The translations under genes were made by a program, and so were the position numbers. 43,751 nucleotides of DNA, from assembly GCA_035689185.1 (NCBI GenBank), contig DASSLY010000013.1, positions 1 to 43,751 on the forward strand. Reading direction: 5' to 3'. Positions within the stretch are counted from its first letter, which is position 1. Each line of letters begins with the position of its first letter. The stretch is from DASSLY01 sp035689185 (lineage in GTDB: Bacteria > Actinomycetota > Actinomycetes > Actinomycetales > Dermatophilaceae). A model generated the notes under the pieces. It was not told where the DNA came from. It searched no databases and was given only the letters and a program-made list of their open reading frames with translations. Of the stretch, positions 28,523 through 37,522 are shown one piece after another.

Positions 28523-29554
28523 TCAGCTGGCGGGCAGGGCCGGAACGTTATACGGCGTAATGACATTGATCTGCGACGCGGTCGACTCGATCGGTCCGTC
28601 AACGGCGCCGCTGGCCTGCATGATCACGTGACAGGCACGACGCATGTCGTGCCGCAGGTCGTGGTGGAGGACAGCGGTGATCCGCCGGTTCTTGATCAGC
28701 AAGAGGTTGTCCCTGTCCAGATCGTGAGCGATGAATACCCGACATTTCCGGCCCACGAATTCGAAGGCCTCCAGGATGGCCCTGTTTCCCCCGCCGATGG
28801 AATAGACGGCGGAGATCTCTGGATGTTCTCGGAGAATGGAGATAGTACGGTCGCGAACGGCCGCGTCGATGCCGTCGGTATCGGTCGCCTCGATGAGTGC
28901 GCGGCCACCGGCGCTCTCCCGCATCGTGATTCGGAACCCCATTTCGCGCTCCTCTTCGGCACGAAACGCACTACGACTCAGCGCCATCAGGATGGCATTG
29001 TCATCCGTGGTGAGCCACTGATCCATGAGGTATGCCGCAGTGGCGCCGGCTGCGCGGTTGTCGATACCGACGTAAGCAACGCGTTGGCTCAACGGGATGT
29101 CTGTGACCAGCGTGACCACCGGAATCCCGGCGCCGTGCAGCGCTCCGATCGCATCACTGATCTCGGGGTCGTCCGGTGCCTTGAGGATGACCCCCATGGA
29201 ACCGCGGTGGCGGATGCCGTCGAGTGCTCTCACCAGCTCGCCCGGGCGTGCCGTCTCGCGGAAGTCGAATCTGGATCGGACGACTGCGGGCCGGAGCATG
29301 GGCAGCTCGAGTTCCAGGGCGGTCTTGACTGCGGCGGAGAACCGGTCGGGGGTCTGCATGACGACGTCGACGATGAAGGTGCGGCCGTTGAGACGAAGCT
29401 GGCTGCGCTGCCGGTCGAGATCGGTGATCGCCTGTGCGACGTTCGCGGCGGTGCTGGGCCGCACACCGGGTCGCTTGTTCAGCACGCGGTCCACCGTCGC
29501 CTCGCTCAGCCCGGACTGGCGGGCGATCTCACGGATCGAGTACGGGTGGGCCAT
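28523..29554 (-). CDS. LacI/PurR-family transcriptional regulator
   Basis: This 343-residue regulator has an N-terminal helix-turn-helix and hinge ('SIREIARQSGLSEATVDRVL', then 'NKRPGVRPSTAANVAQAI') and a periplasmic-binding-protein-like effector domain. The latter includes 'MGVILKAPDDPEISDAI', 'YVGIDNRAAGATAAYLMDQW' and 'VYSIGGGNRAILEA'. ATG 29554 is the first start before the HTH. It is transcribed away from the ALDH-IolD operon across a 335-bp region, the usual layout for a local repressor that senses the operon's substrate. The effector domain resembles RbsB/sugar-binding types, so a cyclitol or sugar derivative is likely. Confidence 0.9.
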   Translation of the reverse strand: MAHPYSIREIARQSGLSEATVDRVLNKRPGVRPSTAANVAQAITDLDRQRSQLRLNGRTFIVDVVMQTPDRFSAAVKTALELELPMLRPAVVRSRFDFRETARPGELVRALDGIRHRGSMGVILKAPDDPEISDAIGALHGAGIPVVTLVTDIPLSQRVAYVGIDNRAAGATAAYLMDQWLTTDDNAILMALSRSAFRAEEEREMGFRITMRESAGGRALIEATDTDGIDAAVRDRTISILREHPEISAVYSIGGGNRAILEAFEFVGRKCRVFIAHDLDRDNLLLIKNRRITAVLHHDLRHDMRRACHVIMQASGAVDGPIESTASQINVITPYNVPALPAS

Positions 29555-29889
29555 CCACACAGTGTGATGGGTTCCTGATGGGTTCGCAACGCGCCCGTCA
29601 GTCGCTGGATCGCTGGTAGCGCGCGGACCGCGGTCTGCCTTCGAGAGGCTGGATGCGTGGACCGACCCTGTCCGGCGGACGCACAATCGCCGGGATCAGG
29701 CGCCCCCGCGGGCGATCGCGCTTGGGGTGTCCAAGTCCGATTCGCAGGCATCAGCCGTGATGGCTTATTGATGGGTGCCCACTCTTGACCGGTGCTGGTC
29801 GTGATCGTCACGCTGAGGGAACTTGACCGCTGGCCGTGCGAGTGGACCGCCCGCGAGTCGCCTTCGATGACGATGGATGGAGCCTGAGC
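29555..29889. promoter_or_regulatory. Divergent control region of the LacI gene and cyclitol operon
   Basis: No gene is seen in these 335 bases. CACAC-A-GTGTG (29556-29566), an odd-centred inverted repeat, touches the LacI start codon. GACCGCGGTC near 29627-29636 is a perfect 10-bp palindrome with a CG centre, the LacI-operator style. Either could bind the regulator; I cannot pick out clear -35/-10 elements. GGAG at 29878-29881 is the ribosome binding site of the next gene. Confidence 0.4.
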
Positions 29890-31320
29890 GTGAAGCTGTT
29901 GATAGGTGGCCGGTGGGTCGATGGGGTTTCGGGTCGTCAGGAGGATGTGACGTCCCCCTTCGATGGGGCTGTCGTCGGATCCGTCTGCCTGGCAGGCCGG
30001 GAGGATGTCGACACTGCTCTCGCGGCGGCGACCGAGGGCGCCCAGGTCTGGCGGCGAACCCCAGCGAATCAGCGGATGCGGATCCTGCTGCGGGCGGCCG
30101 CGTTGGCCGACGAGCGGGCGGAGGCGATCGCGCAAACCATCAGTGCGGAGGCCGGCAAGGCCATCACCGAGGCTCGCGGCGAGGCTTCCCGGTCCGGTGA
30201 GCTGATCCGGTTGGCGGCGTTCGAAGGCACCCAGCTCTACGGTGATTCGTTGCCGCTGGACGCGAACCCCGGAACCGGCTTCGACAAGGTGGGCTTCACG
30301 GTCCGCCAGCCGGTCGGAGTGGTGGTGGCCATCACCCCGTTCAACTACCCGGCACTGCTGGTGCTGCACAAGCTCGCGCCCGCGTTGGCCGCCGGGAACG
30401 CCGTGGTACTCAAGCCCGCTCGCACCACACCGCTGACCGCCCTCGCGCTCGCCGCGTGTTTCGTGGACGCCGGCCTTCCAGAGGGTGTCCTGTCCGTGCT
30501 CACCGGCCCCGGCGGGGAACTGGGCGATGCGCTGGTTGGCGACCCGCGGGTGAACAAGATCTCGTTCACCGGATCCACCATCACCGGGACCCGGATCACG
30601 GAGCGGGCGGGGGTGAAGAAGCTCTCCCTCGAGCTCGGCGCTTCCTGCCCGGTCGTCGTGTTGCCTGACGCCGATATCGACGCTGCCGCAGCCGCGGTCG
30701 CTTTGGGAGGGTTCGTCAACGCGGGGCAGGTGTGCATCTCCGTGCAACGGGTCATCACCCACCCGAAGATCGCCGGCGACTTCCTCGACGCCTTGGTCCC
30801 ACGGGTGCAGAAGATCAGCACCGGGAACCCGGGTTCCACCGACACCGGCATGGGCACGCTGATCACCCCGCAGGAGGCCGAACGGGTCGAGCGGTCGATA
30901 CGCACCGCCGTGCAGCACGGCGCAACGTTGCTGACGGGTGGAGAACGGGACGGCGCGATCCTGTCTCCGGCGGTGGTTTCCGGGGTCGACCCCGATTCAC
31001 CGTTCAGCCAGGACGAGCTGTTCGGGCCGGCGGTCGCGGTATCGACGGCAGCGGACTGGCAGTCCGCGATCGCGCAGGCCAACGGCACCGCATACGGACT
31101 GGGAGCCGGGATCTTCACCTCGGACGTCTCGGGCGCGGTGCGAGCCATCCGGGAGATCGACGCCGGCACCATCCACATCAACTGGACACCGCTGTGGCGC
31201 GCCGACCTGATGCCCTACGGCGGCTTGAAGGGCAGCGGCATCGGCAAGGAGGGCCCGCGTTCCGCGGTCGCCGAGATGACCGATGTGAAGACCGTCATCC
31301 TGCACGGCCGTCCCTGGTAG
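29890..31320 (+). CDS. NAD(P)-dependent aldehyde dehydrogenase
   Basis: This 476-residue ALDH has the catalytic Cys282 ('AGQVCISVQRV') and the general base Glu248 ('LSLELGASCPVVV'), with the cofactor region 'ITPFNYPALL' and 'VLKPARTTPLTAL'. The Glu marks it as a non-CoA-acylating ALDH; the methylmalonate-semialdehyde dehydrogenase IolA lacks that residue. So it does not simply replace IolA. GTG 29890 has GGAG 8 bp upstream; earlier in-frame codons are possible. It is the first gene of the operon, 112 bp before iolD. The likely substrate is an aldehyde released by the downstream HpcH/HpaI aldolase, by inference. Confidence 0.9.
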   Translation: MKLLIGGRWVDGVSGRQEDVTSPFDGAVVGSVCLAGREDVDTALAAATEGAQVWRRTPANQRMRILLRAAALADERAEAIAQTISAEAGKAITEARGEASRSGELIRLAAFEGTQLYGDSLPLDANPGTGFDKVGFTVRQPVGVVVAITPFNYPALLVLHKLAPALAAGNAVVLKPARTTPLTALALAACFVDAGLPEGVLSVLTGPGGELGDALVGDPRVNKISFTGSTITGTRITERAGVKKLSLELGASCPVVVLPDADIDAAAAAVALGGFVNAGQVCISVQRVITHPKIAGDFLDALVPRVQKISTGNPGSTDTGMGTLITPQEAERVERSIRTAVQHGATLLTGGERDGAILSPAVVSGVDPDSPFSQDELFGPAVAVSTAADWQSAIAQANGTAYGLGAGIFTSDVSGAVRAIREIDAGTIHINWTPLWRADLMPYGGLKGSGIGKEGPRSAVAEMTDVKTVILHGRPW

Positions 31321-31432
31321 CGGACGAGCCCGTACGACGTCACAGGTCCGCAACTCCGGACGGACCGGTGGCGGGTTGCCGACCCCTCTCCTTCTTTCAA
31401 CCTCATTCCACCCGTGAGAAAGAGCTCCGACG

Positions 31433-33403
31433 ATGACCCCTGCCCCCACCATCCGACTGACCGTCGCCCAGGCCGTGGTGACCTACTTGTCCCGGCAGTA
31501 CTCCGTAGCCGACGGCGAGCGCCGCCGGCTGATCCCCGCGACCCTGGGCATCTTCGGCCATGGCAATGTCGCCGGGCTCGGTCAGGCCCTGGACCAGCTG
31601 AACGAGACGATGCCGTTCATCCAGGGCCGCAACGAGCAGGCCCTGGTCCACGCGGCGGTCGGGTTCGCCAAGCACTCCCGGCGTCGCGCCACCCTGGCCG
31701 TGACCGCCTCCATCGGTCCGGGCGCGATGAACCTGGTCACCGGGGCAGCCTTGGCCACCGTGAACCGGCTCCCCGTGTTCCTGCTCCCCGGTGACACCTA
31801 CGCCACCCGCCACCAGGGACCGGTGCTGCAGCAGCTGCAGCACCCCGTTGATGCCGACCTGACCGTGAACGACGTGTTCCGGCCGATCAGCCGGTTCTTC
31901 GGCCGGATCACCCGCCCGGAGCAGCTGCTGACCGCGTTGCCGGCCGCGATCCGCACCCTGGTCGACCCGGTCGAGACCGGCGCCGTGGTGGTGTCCCTGC
32001 CGCAGGACGTGCAGTCCCACGCCTACGACTTCCCCGCCGAGTTCTTCACCGAGCGGGACTGGGTGATCCGCCGACCCGCCCCGGATGCCGACGAAATCGC
32101 CGCGGTCGCGGCGCTGCTCGCCTCGGCGAAGAAGCCGATCATCATCGCCGGTGGTGGAGTGATCTACTCCGACGCCACCGCCGAGCTGGAAGGGCTCGCC
32201 GCCGCCCTCGGGGCCCCCGTCGCCGAGACCTTTGGCGGCAAGGGCGCCGTGCAGACGGCTGCGTGGTGGCAGGTCGGCGGCATCGGCCTGGAAGGGACTC
32301 CGGCCACCAACACCCTGGCCAACGAGGCGGACGTGGTGCTCACCGTTGGTTCGCGGCTGACGGACTTCGCCACCGGCTCCCACTCCATCTTCGCCAACCC
32401 CGAGGTGCGGTTCGCGAGCCTCAACGTCAACGTGCACGACGCGGACCGGTTGGGCGCCAGCGGCATCGTCGCCGACGCCAAGCGTGGCCTGGCCGCCCTC
32501 ACCGAGGCGATGAGCGAGCGGGACCTGGCTGTCGACCCGTCCTGGCGGACGCGGGTCGAGGAACTTGCCGACACCTGGGCAATCGAGCGGGCAGATGCCC
32601 TGAACCCGGACCAGCTGTTCGACAAGTCCGCAGTCCCGGCCGATTCCGACGTTGTCACCACGACCGACGCGGTGTTGACCCAGGGTCAGATCATCGGCGT
32701 CCTGCAGGAGCACGCCCAACCCGGTGACGTCATCGTCGCGGCGGCCGGCGGCCCGCCCGGCGACCTGCAGAAGGTGTGGGATGCCACCGGCGGACGCACC
32801 TGCCACCTCGAGTTCGGTTTCTCCTGCATGGGATACGAGATCCCGGCTGCAATGGGGGTCCGTATGGCGCACCCCGACCGGTCGGCCCGCGTCACCGCGT
32901 TCCTGGGCGACGGGACGTTCCTCATGTCCCCGACCGAACTGGTCACCGCGGCACAGGAGGGCCTGCCGATCACCGTGGTCATCCCGGAGAACCACGGTTA
33001 CCAGGTGATCCACCGGTTGCAGATGTTCCGCAGCGGCCGCGAGTTCGGCAACGAGTTCCGCTACCGCACCGAGCCGCTGGTTCTTGCCGAGGCCACCGGG
33101 GAGGAGAAGGCTGCGCGCCTGAGCGGTGACTACCTGTCCGTCGACCTCGCACAGGTCGGTGCCGGTCTCGGCGCGAAGGCGTTGCGCCCGCACACGGCCG
33201 ATGAGCTGCGAGACGCACTGGACGACACCCGCGGCTACGAGGGCACCGTCGTCATCGTGGTGCCGGCGATCCCCCACGCCGACCTGCCCCCGGCGGGAGT
33301 GTGGTGGGACGTTGCACCAGCGGAGGTTTCCAATGTTCCTACCGTGCCCGCGCTGCGGGCCGAGTACGAGCAGGACCGCAAGACCCAGCGGTGGTTCGGG
33401 TGA
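31433..33403 (+). CDS. iolD: 3D-(3,5/4)-trihydroxycyclohexane-1,2-dione hydrolase IolD
   Basis: This is a ThDP-dependent ring-opening enzyme of 656 residues, the normal IolD length. The cofactor glutamate is in 'GRNEQALVHAAVGF'. The second ThDP motif is 'FLGDGTFLMSPTELV', and the IolD-typical 'EFGFSCMGYEIPAA' lies between them. IolD converts the diketone made by IolE into 5-deoxy-glucuronate. The upstream leader holds a purine-rich AGAAAGAG. The next gene starts inside its stop codon (GTGA), so coupling is tight. No iolB, iolC, iolJ or iolA is in the window, which makes the fate of its product unclear. Confidence 0.93.
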   Translation: MTPAPTIRLTVAQAVVTYLSRQYSVADGERRRLIPATLGIFGHGNVAGLGQALDQLNETMPFIQGRNEQALVHAAVGFAKHSRRRATLAVTASIGPGAMNLVTGAALATVNRLPVFLLPGDTYATRHQGPVLQQLQHPVDADLTVNDVFRPISRFFGRITRPEQLLTALPAAIRTLVDPVETGAVVVSLPQDVQSHAYDFPAEFFTERDWVIRRPAPDADEIAAVAALLASAKKPIIIAGGGVIYSDATAELEGLAAALGAPVAETFGGKGAVQTAAWWQVGGIGLEGTPATNTLANEADVVLTVGSRLTDFATGSHSIFANPEVRFASLNVNVHDADRLGASGIVADAKRGLAALTEAMSERDLAVDPSWRTRVEELADTWAIERADALNPDQLFDKSAVPADSDVVTTTDAVLTQGQIIGVLQEHAQPGDVIVAAAGGPPGDLQKVWDATGGRTCHLEFGFSCMGYEIPAAMGVRMAHPDRSARVTAFLGDGTFLMSPTELVTAAQEGLPITVVIPENHGYQVIHRLQMFRSGREFGNEFRYRTEPLVLAEATGEEKAARLSGDYLSVDLAQVGAGLGAKALRPHTADELRDALDDTRGYEGTVVIVVPAIPHADLPPAGVWWDVAPAEVSNVPTVPALRAEYEQDRKTQRWFG

Positions 33404-34197
33404 GCCCGACCCATTCCAGCCCGCTCAACGGTGGCGCGCTGGCCAGGGCGGTCCGCAACGGAGACACCACCCTGGGCACCTTTGTAGGCACCGCATCCGC
33501 AGTCACCGCCGAGGTCTGCGCCGCGGCCGGATTCGACTGGCTGGTACTCGACTTGGAGCACGGCGCCGGCGGTGAGGAACAGGTCCGAGACGTGGTCCCA
33601 GCGGCGGCCGCATACGGGGTGCCCACCGTGGTCCGGGTCGAGACCGACGCCCGGATCCGCATGGGCCGGGTCCTGGACGGCGGCGCCGCGGGAATCATGT
33701 TGCCTCGCATGGACAGTGCGCTGCAGGTCGGTCATGCGCTGACCCACCTGCGGTTCCCCCCGCGTGGGGACCGCGGGGTGGCCACCTACAACCGGGCCTG
33801 CCGGTTCGGACTCGACCCCGGCGCCCTGGACCGGGCCGACGAGGAGATCCTCGTCATCGCCCAGATCGAGTCGGCTGCCGCGGTTGCGGCCGCCGACGAG
33901 ATCGCCGCCCTCGACGGTGTCGACGTGCTGTTCGTTGGCCCCCGCGATCTCAGCCACGACCTTGCGGTCCCCGGGGACACCACCGCCCCGGCCTTCGTCG
34001 AGGCTATCGAGCGCGTGCTGGCGGCCAGCCAGCGCCACGGCAAGGCCTGCGGCCTGCTTGTCAACGACGGTGCCGCCGCAGCGCAACGCCTTGAACAGGG
34101 GTGGAGTTTCGTGGCCATCGGATCCGACTCCACTCTCCTCGCAACGGCTTCGCGCGCGGCGCTGGACCAGGCCCGTCAGCGGCACCCACTCCACTGA
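33400..34197 (+). CDS. HpcH/HpaI-family class II aldolase
   Basis: This is a 265-residue metal-dependent aldolase of the 2-keto-3-deoxy acid type. It shows 'FDWLVLDLEHGAGGEEQ', 'GVPTVVRVE', 'GAAGIMLPRMDSA', the metal-binding Glu in 'IAQIESAAAV' and Asp in 'FVGPRDLSHDL'. These enzymes split or form 2-keto acids, usually releasing pyruvate plus an aldehyde. GTG 33400 overlaps the iolD stop by 4 bp; GTG 33391 is an alternative. It is not IolJ, which belongs to a different aldolase family. The operon suggests that the sugar acid is cleaved without phosphorylation. Confidence 0.88.
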   Translation: MSPTHSSPLNGGALARAVRNGDTTLGTFVGTASAVTAEVCAAAGFDWLVLDLEHGAGGEEQVRDVVPAAAAYGVPTVVRVETDARIRMGRVLDGGAAGIMLPRMDSALQVGHALTHLRFPPRGDRGVATYNRACRFGLDPGALDRADEEILVIAQIESAAAVAAADEIAALDGVDVLFVGPRDLSHDLAVPGDTTAPAFVEAIERVLAASQRHGKACGLLVNDGAAAAQRLEQGWSFVAIGSDSTLLATASRAALDQARQRHPLH

Positions 34198-34220
34198 ACT
34201 CCTCTGGAAGGCAAATCGAC

Positions 34221-35471
34221 ATGGTTGGACGCATCACCGACAAGGGCATCACCGAGCTGGGCGTGGGCCTGATCAGCGTGGGCTGGATGGGCAAGCTGCA
34301 CAGCCGCGCCTACCAGGCGGTCCCGCTGGTGTACCCGGAGCTGAACATCCGCCCCCGGCTGCTGCATGCCGCCGACACCGCCCCCGACCGGGTCGACTAC
34401 GCCCGCGACGTCCTGGGCTACGCCAAGGGCAGCACCGACTACCGGGACGTGCTTGCCGACCCCGAGGTCGACGTCGTCTCCATCTGCGCACCGAACCTGC
34501 TGCACCGGGAGATCGGCATCGCCGCAGCCAAGGCCGGAAAGCCGTTCTGGATCGAGAAGCCCGTCGGTCGCGACGCGGTCGACACCGCCGCCGTCGCCGC
34601 GGCCGCCGCCGCGGCAGGTGTCACGACATCCATCGGCTACAACTACCGGCACGCGCCCGCGGTGGAACGCATCCGCGAGCTGATCGCGAACGGTGAGCTG
34701 GGCCGCATCACCAACGTCCGAGCGGTGTTCTTCAACGGGTACGCCTCCGAACCCAACGGGGCCCTGTCCTGGCGGTTCAAGAAGGACCTCGCCGGCAGCG
34801 GCGCTCTCGGGGACCTGCTCAGCCACGTCGTCGACCTGATGCAGTACGTCGTCGGCCCGATCACCGACGTCAGCGGGCTGCTCTCCACGGTGCACCAGCA
34901 GCGCCCGATCCTGCCGATGGGCCAAGCCACTCACTTCGCGGTCATCGAGGACGGCGAGCTCGGTGACGTGGAGAACGACGACTACGCGGCAGCCCTGGTG
35001 CGGTTCTCCGCTGACTCGCCCGGCGCCGGCGCCGTCGGCACGCTCGAGGCATCCAGGGTCATCGTCGGCCCCCAGTGCGGGCTGGCGTTCGAGGTGTACG
35101 GCACGGAGGGGTCGGCGTCCTGGAACTTCGAGCGGATGAACGAGCTCAAGCTGGCCCTGGGTCGCACCGGACCCCGCCAGGGGTACACCACCATCCTGGG
35201 CAACGCGTCCCAGGGCGACTACGCCGCGTTCCAGCCGGGTCCGGGGAACAGCATGGGCTACGACGACCTCAAGGTGATCGAGGCCAAGAAGTTCCTCGTC
35301 GCCGTCACCGGCGGGGAGCCGCGCAACTCGACCATCGAGGAGGCCCTCGCGGACGCCGAGGTCATCGCTGCGGCTGCCGCGTCAGCGGTAGACGGGCAGT
35401 GGCACCAGGTCCCGCAGGTACCCGGGGCGACCTTCGGCCACAACCCGCAGCCGGTGGCCAGCCATGCCTGA
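34221..35471 (+). CDS. Gfo/Idh/MocA-family oxidoreductase
   Basis: This 416-residue NAD(P)-dependent sugar or cyclitol dehydrogenase has the N-terminal Rossmann start 'GVGLISVGWMGKLHSRAYQA', the family 'IEKPVGRD' motif with its catalytic Lys, and 'GALGDLLSHVVDLMQYVVG' in the C-terminal domain. 'DDYAAALVRF' and 'FEVYGTEGSASWNFER' are typical of the larger Idh-like members. GGAAGG precedes ATG 34221. The gene starts 23 bp after the aldolase and ends 8 bp into the next gene. It may supply the inositol or inosose dehydrogenase step that the deleted copy at 37274 no longer provides. Confidence 0.9.
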   Translation: MVGRITDKGITELGVGLISVGWMGKLHSRAYQAVPLVYPELNIRPRLLHAADTAPDRVDYARDVLGYAKGSTDYRDVLADPEVDVVSICAPNLLHREIGIAAAKAGKPFWIEKPVGRDAVDTAAVAAAAAAAGVTTSIGYNYRHAPAVERIRELIANGELGRITNVRAVFFNGYASEPNGALSWRFKKDLAGSGALGDLLSHVVDLMQYVVGPITDVSGLLSTVHQQRPILPMGQATHFAVIEDGELGDVENDDYAAALVRFSADSPGAGAVGTLEASRVIVGPQCGLAFEVYGTEGSASWNFERMNELKLALGRTGPRQGYTTILGNASQGDYAAFQPGPGNSMGYDDLKVIEAKKFLVAVTGGEPRNSTIEEALADAEVIAAAAASAVDGQWHQVPQVPGATFGHNPQPVASHA

Positions 35472-36444
35472 GGTCGCGGATCTGCCGGTCGTGGTCGGCC
35501 TCGGCGTCGTCGACCCAGCCCTGGTGGACCCCGTCCTCGGCGGGCACTGCCGGTTCGTCCCGGCACCGAACGACGCGGATCTGGCGCGGGCGCAGGGCGC
35601 CATCGCCCGGGCCGATGCCCGGGTGGACAACGAGTTCCTGGCGCGCACCCCGAGGTTGCGGGTCGTGGCGCGCACCGGCGTGGGCGTCGAACGGGTGGAC
35701 CTGGGCGCTGCCACCGCCCGCGGGATCGCCGTGGTGATCACCCCGGGCGCCGGCACCGCCGCGGTCGCCGAGGGCGCCATCGGCATGGCCTTGCATCTGG
35801 TGAAGCGCTTCGGCCGGCTCACTAGCCTGGTCCGGTCTGGACAGTGGGCGGCTCGCGGCACCGTGCCCGTCGGTGACCTCGCCGGCTCGGTGCTCGGTGT
35901 CGTCGGCTACGGCCGCATCGGGCAGCGGGCCGCGGTCCTCGGCACCGCGCTCGGCATGAACGTCCTGGCCTACGACCCCGTCAGCGAACCCCCGGCCGAT
36001 GTCCGCTGCGCGGACCTGCGAGACCTGGTCGGCCGCAGCGACGTGATCACCCTGCACCTGCCGCTGCTCGAGTCCACCCACCACCTGGTCGGGCCCGAGC
36101 TGCTGCGTTACGTCAAGCCGGGTGCCGTCCTGGTCAACTGCGGCCGCGGCGGACTCACCGACCTCGATGCGGTGTATGCGGCGTTGCAGGATGGGCGACT
36201 CGGCGGGGTAGGGCTCGACGTCTTCGACCCCGAACCCCCGCAGCATCACCCGCTCTTCGACCACCCGGACGTCGTGCTCACCCCCCACTTGATGGGGTTG
36301 AGCCGGCAGGGCACCGCAGCCACGTTCGTCGATGCAGCGCAGGGCGTCCTCGACGTGCTCACCGGCCGCAAGCCCGCCGCGGTTGCGAACCCCGGCTGGG
36401 AGCAGCCAGCAACCCTGACGACCACGGCTCTGGAGGCGACATGA
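35464..36444 (+). CDS. D-2-hydroxyacid dehydrogenase
   Basis: This 326-residue NAD-dependent dehydrogenase has the Rossmann motif 'LGVVGYGRIGQRAAVLG' and the catalytic Arg and Glu regions 'VNCGRGGLTDLDAV' and 'GVGLDVFDPEPP'; the His lies in 'VVLTPHLMGLS'. This is the phosphoglycerate/glycerate dehydrogenase superfamily. ATG 35464 overlaps the previous stop by 8 bp. Its stop overlaps the next ATG by 4 bp. In this operon it likely reduces or oxidises a 2-keto or 2-hydroxy acid from sugar-acid cleavage, such as glyoxylate/glycolate or a C6 acid. Substrate specificity cannot be read from sequence. Confidence 0.9.
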   Translation: MPEVADLPVVVGLGVVDPALVDPVLGGHCRFVPAPNDADLARAQGAIARADARVDNEFLARTPRLRVVARTGVGVERVDLGAATARGIAVVITPGAGTAAVAEGAIGMALHLVKRFGRLTSLVRSGQWAARGTVPVGDLAGSVLGVVGYGRIGQRAAVLGTALGMNVLAYDPVSEPPADVRCADLRDLVGRSDVITLHLPLLESTHHLVGPELLRYVKPGAVLVNCGRGGLTDLDAVYAALQDGRLGGVGLDVFDPEPPQHHPLFDHPDVVLTPHLMGLSRQGTAATFVDAAQGVLDVLTGRKPAAVANPGWEQPATLTTTALEAT

Positions 36445-37220
36445 AGGACCTGCTCACACGCAAGGTCGTCCTGGTCAGTGGCGGCACGCAGGGCCTCGGC
36501 GCCGGCATCGCCCGGGCCGCCGCACGCGAAGGCGCCAGCCTGGTCCTGTCCGGCCGCAACACCGACCGCGGCGAGGCGGTCGCCGCTGAGCTCCGCGGCA
36601 CCGGCGCCGACGCGCACTTCGTCCGCACCGACATCAGCGACGTGGCGCAGGCTCAGGCCGCCGTTGCGGCGACCATCGAGCGGCACGGCCGGATCGACTG
36701 TCTGGTCAACGCAGCCGGGCTCACAAGCCGGGGCACGATGCTGGACACCACGCCCGAGTTGTTCGACCAGCACATCGCGGTGAACCTCCGAGCCCCGTTC
36801 TTCCTCATGCAGGCAGCGATCACCGACATGTTGCACAGACGCCAACCGGGCACCATCGTCAACGTCATCTCCATCGACTCCCACGGCGGCCAGGCGTTTC
36901 TCGCCCCGTATGTGGCGGCCAAGGCCGGACTGGCGGGCTTGACGAAGAACGCCGCGCACGCCCACCGCTGGGACCGGATCAGGATCAACGGTCTGAACAT
37001 GGGTTGGTCGGCCACCGACGGGGAGGACATCACCCAGCGACAGGCGCACGGTATCGGCGCGGACTGGCAACAGCGAGCCGCGGCAAAGCTGCCTATGGGC
37101 AAGCTCGGCCAGGTCGACGAGATCGCCGACTTCGTGGTCTTCCTGCTCTCCGACCGCAGCGGCGTGGTCACCGGATCGGTTATCGACTGGGACCAGAACG
37201 TCATCGGCGGCCTCGGTTAG
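36441..37220 (+). CDS. Short-chain dehydrogenase/reductase
   Basis: This 259-residue SDR has 'VLVSGGTQGLGAGIAR' for the cofactor, 'VNAAGLTSRG', and the active-site Ser and Tyr/Lys in 'NVISIDSHGGQAF' and 'PYVAAKAGLAGL'. ATG 36441 overlaps the previous gene (ATGA). The end 'VIDWDQNVIGGLG' departs from the usual 'VDGG' finish and resembles sugar/polyol SDRs of cyclitol operons. It probably interconverts a keto-sugar or cyclitol. Confidence 0.9.
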   Translation: MKDLLTRKVVLVSGGTQGLGAGIARAAAREGASLVLSGRNTDRGEAVAAELRGTGADAHFVRTDISDVAQAQAAVAATIERHGRIDCLVNAAGLTSRGTMLDTTPELFDQHIAVNLRAPFFLMQAAITDMLHRRQPGTIVNVISIDSHGGQAFLAPYVAAKAGLAGLTKNAAHAHRWDRIRINGLNMGWSATDGEDITQRQAHGIGADWQQRAAAKLPMGKLGQVDEIADFVVFLLSDRSGVVTGSVIDWDQNVIGGLG

Positions 37221-37273
37221 TCGACCGCCTACTCACCGTGCCTGCCCCCCAACTCGTTCGAGGAGAGACAACC

Positions 37274-37522
37274 ATGCGCCTTGGCCTCATCGGTCTCGGC
37301 AGGATCGGCTCGTTCCACGCCGACACCCTGTCCAAGCTTCCCGCCGTCGACAGCCTGGTCGTCACCGATGCCGTTCCCGCGGTCACCCCGCACCCGCGCC
37401 CCGCGGAGGCATCGAGACCTCCGGCGGGATCTTCCCCGGCCGTCGCCGTCATCGCCGAGGCCGCCACCCTTTCCCTTCAACAGCACCGCCCGGTGCAGAT
37501 CGACGAGGTCCCACAGCCATGA
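37274..37522 (+). pseudogene. Inositol 2-dehydrogenase-like gene with large in-frame internal deletion
   Basis: This 82-codon frame has a good AGGAGAG binding site before ATG 37274. Residues 1-38 are the N-terminus of a Gfo/Idh/MocA enzyme ('MRLGLIGLGRIGSFHA', 'DTLSKLPAVDSLVV'). After a Pro/Ala-rich junction (about 37390-37435), the last 28 residues ('AEAATLSLQQHRPVQIDEV') look like the C-terminus of an inositol dehydrogenase. About 250 residues of the cofactor and catalytic domain are missing, so it cannot be active. The frame is kept, and its stop overlaps the next gene's start by 4 bp. That explains why selection may retain it as a translational-coupling leader. Confidence 0.75.

Noticed and set aside
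29890..31320. Calling the ALDH IolA (MMSDH)
   Set aside because: The general base Glu248 is present, which CoA-acylating MMSDHs lack.
31403..33277. Long minus-strand frame opposite iolD
   Set aside because: Shadow of the third-position bias; IolD motifs are on the plus strand.
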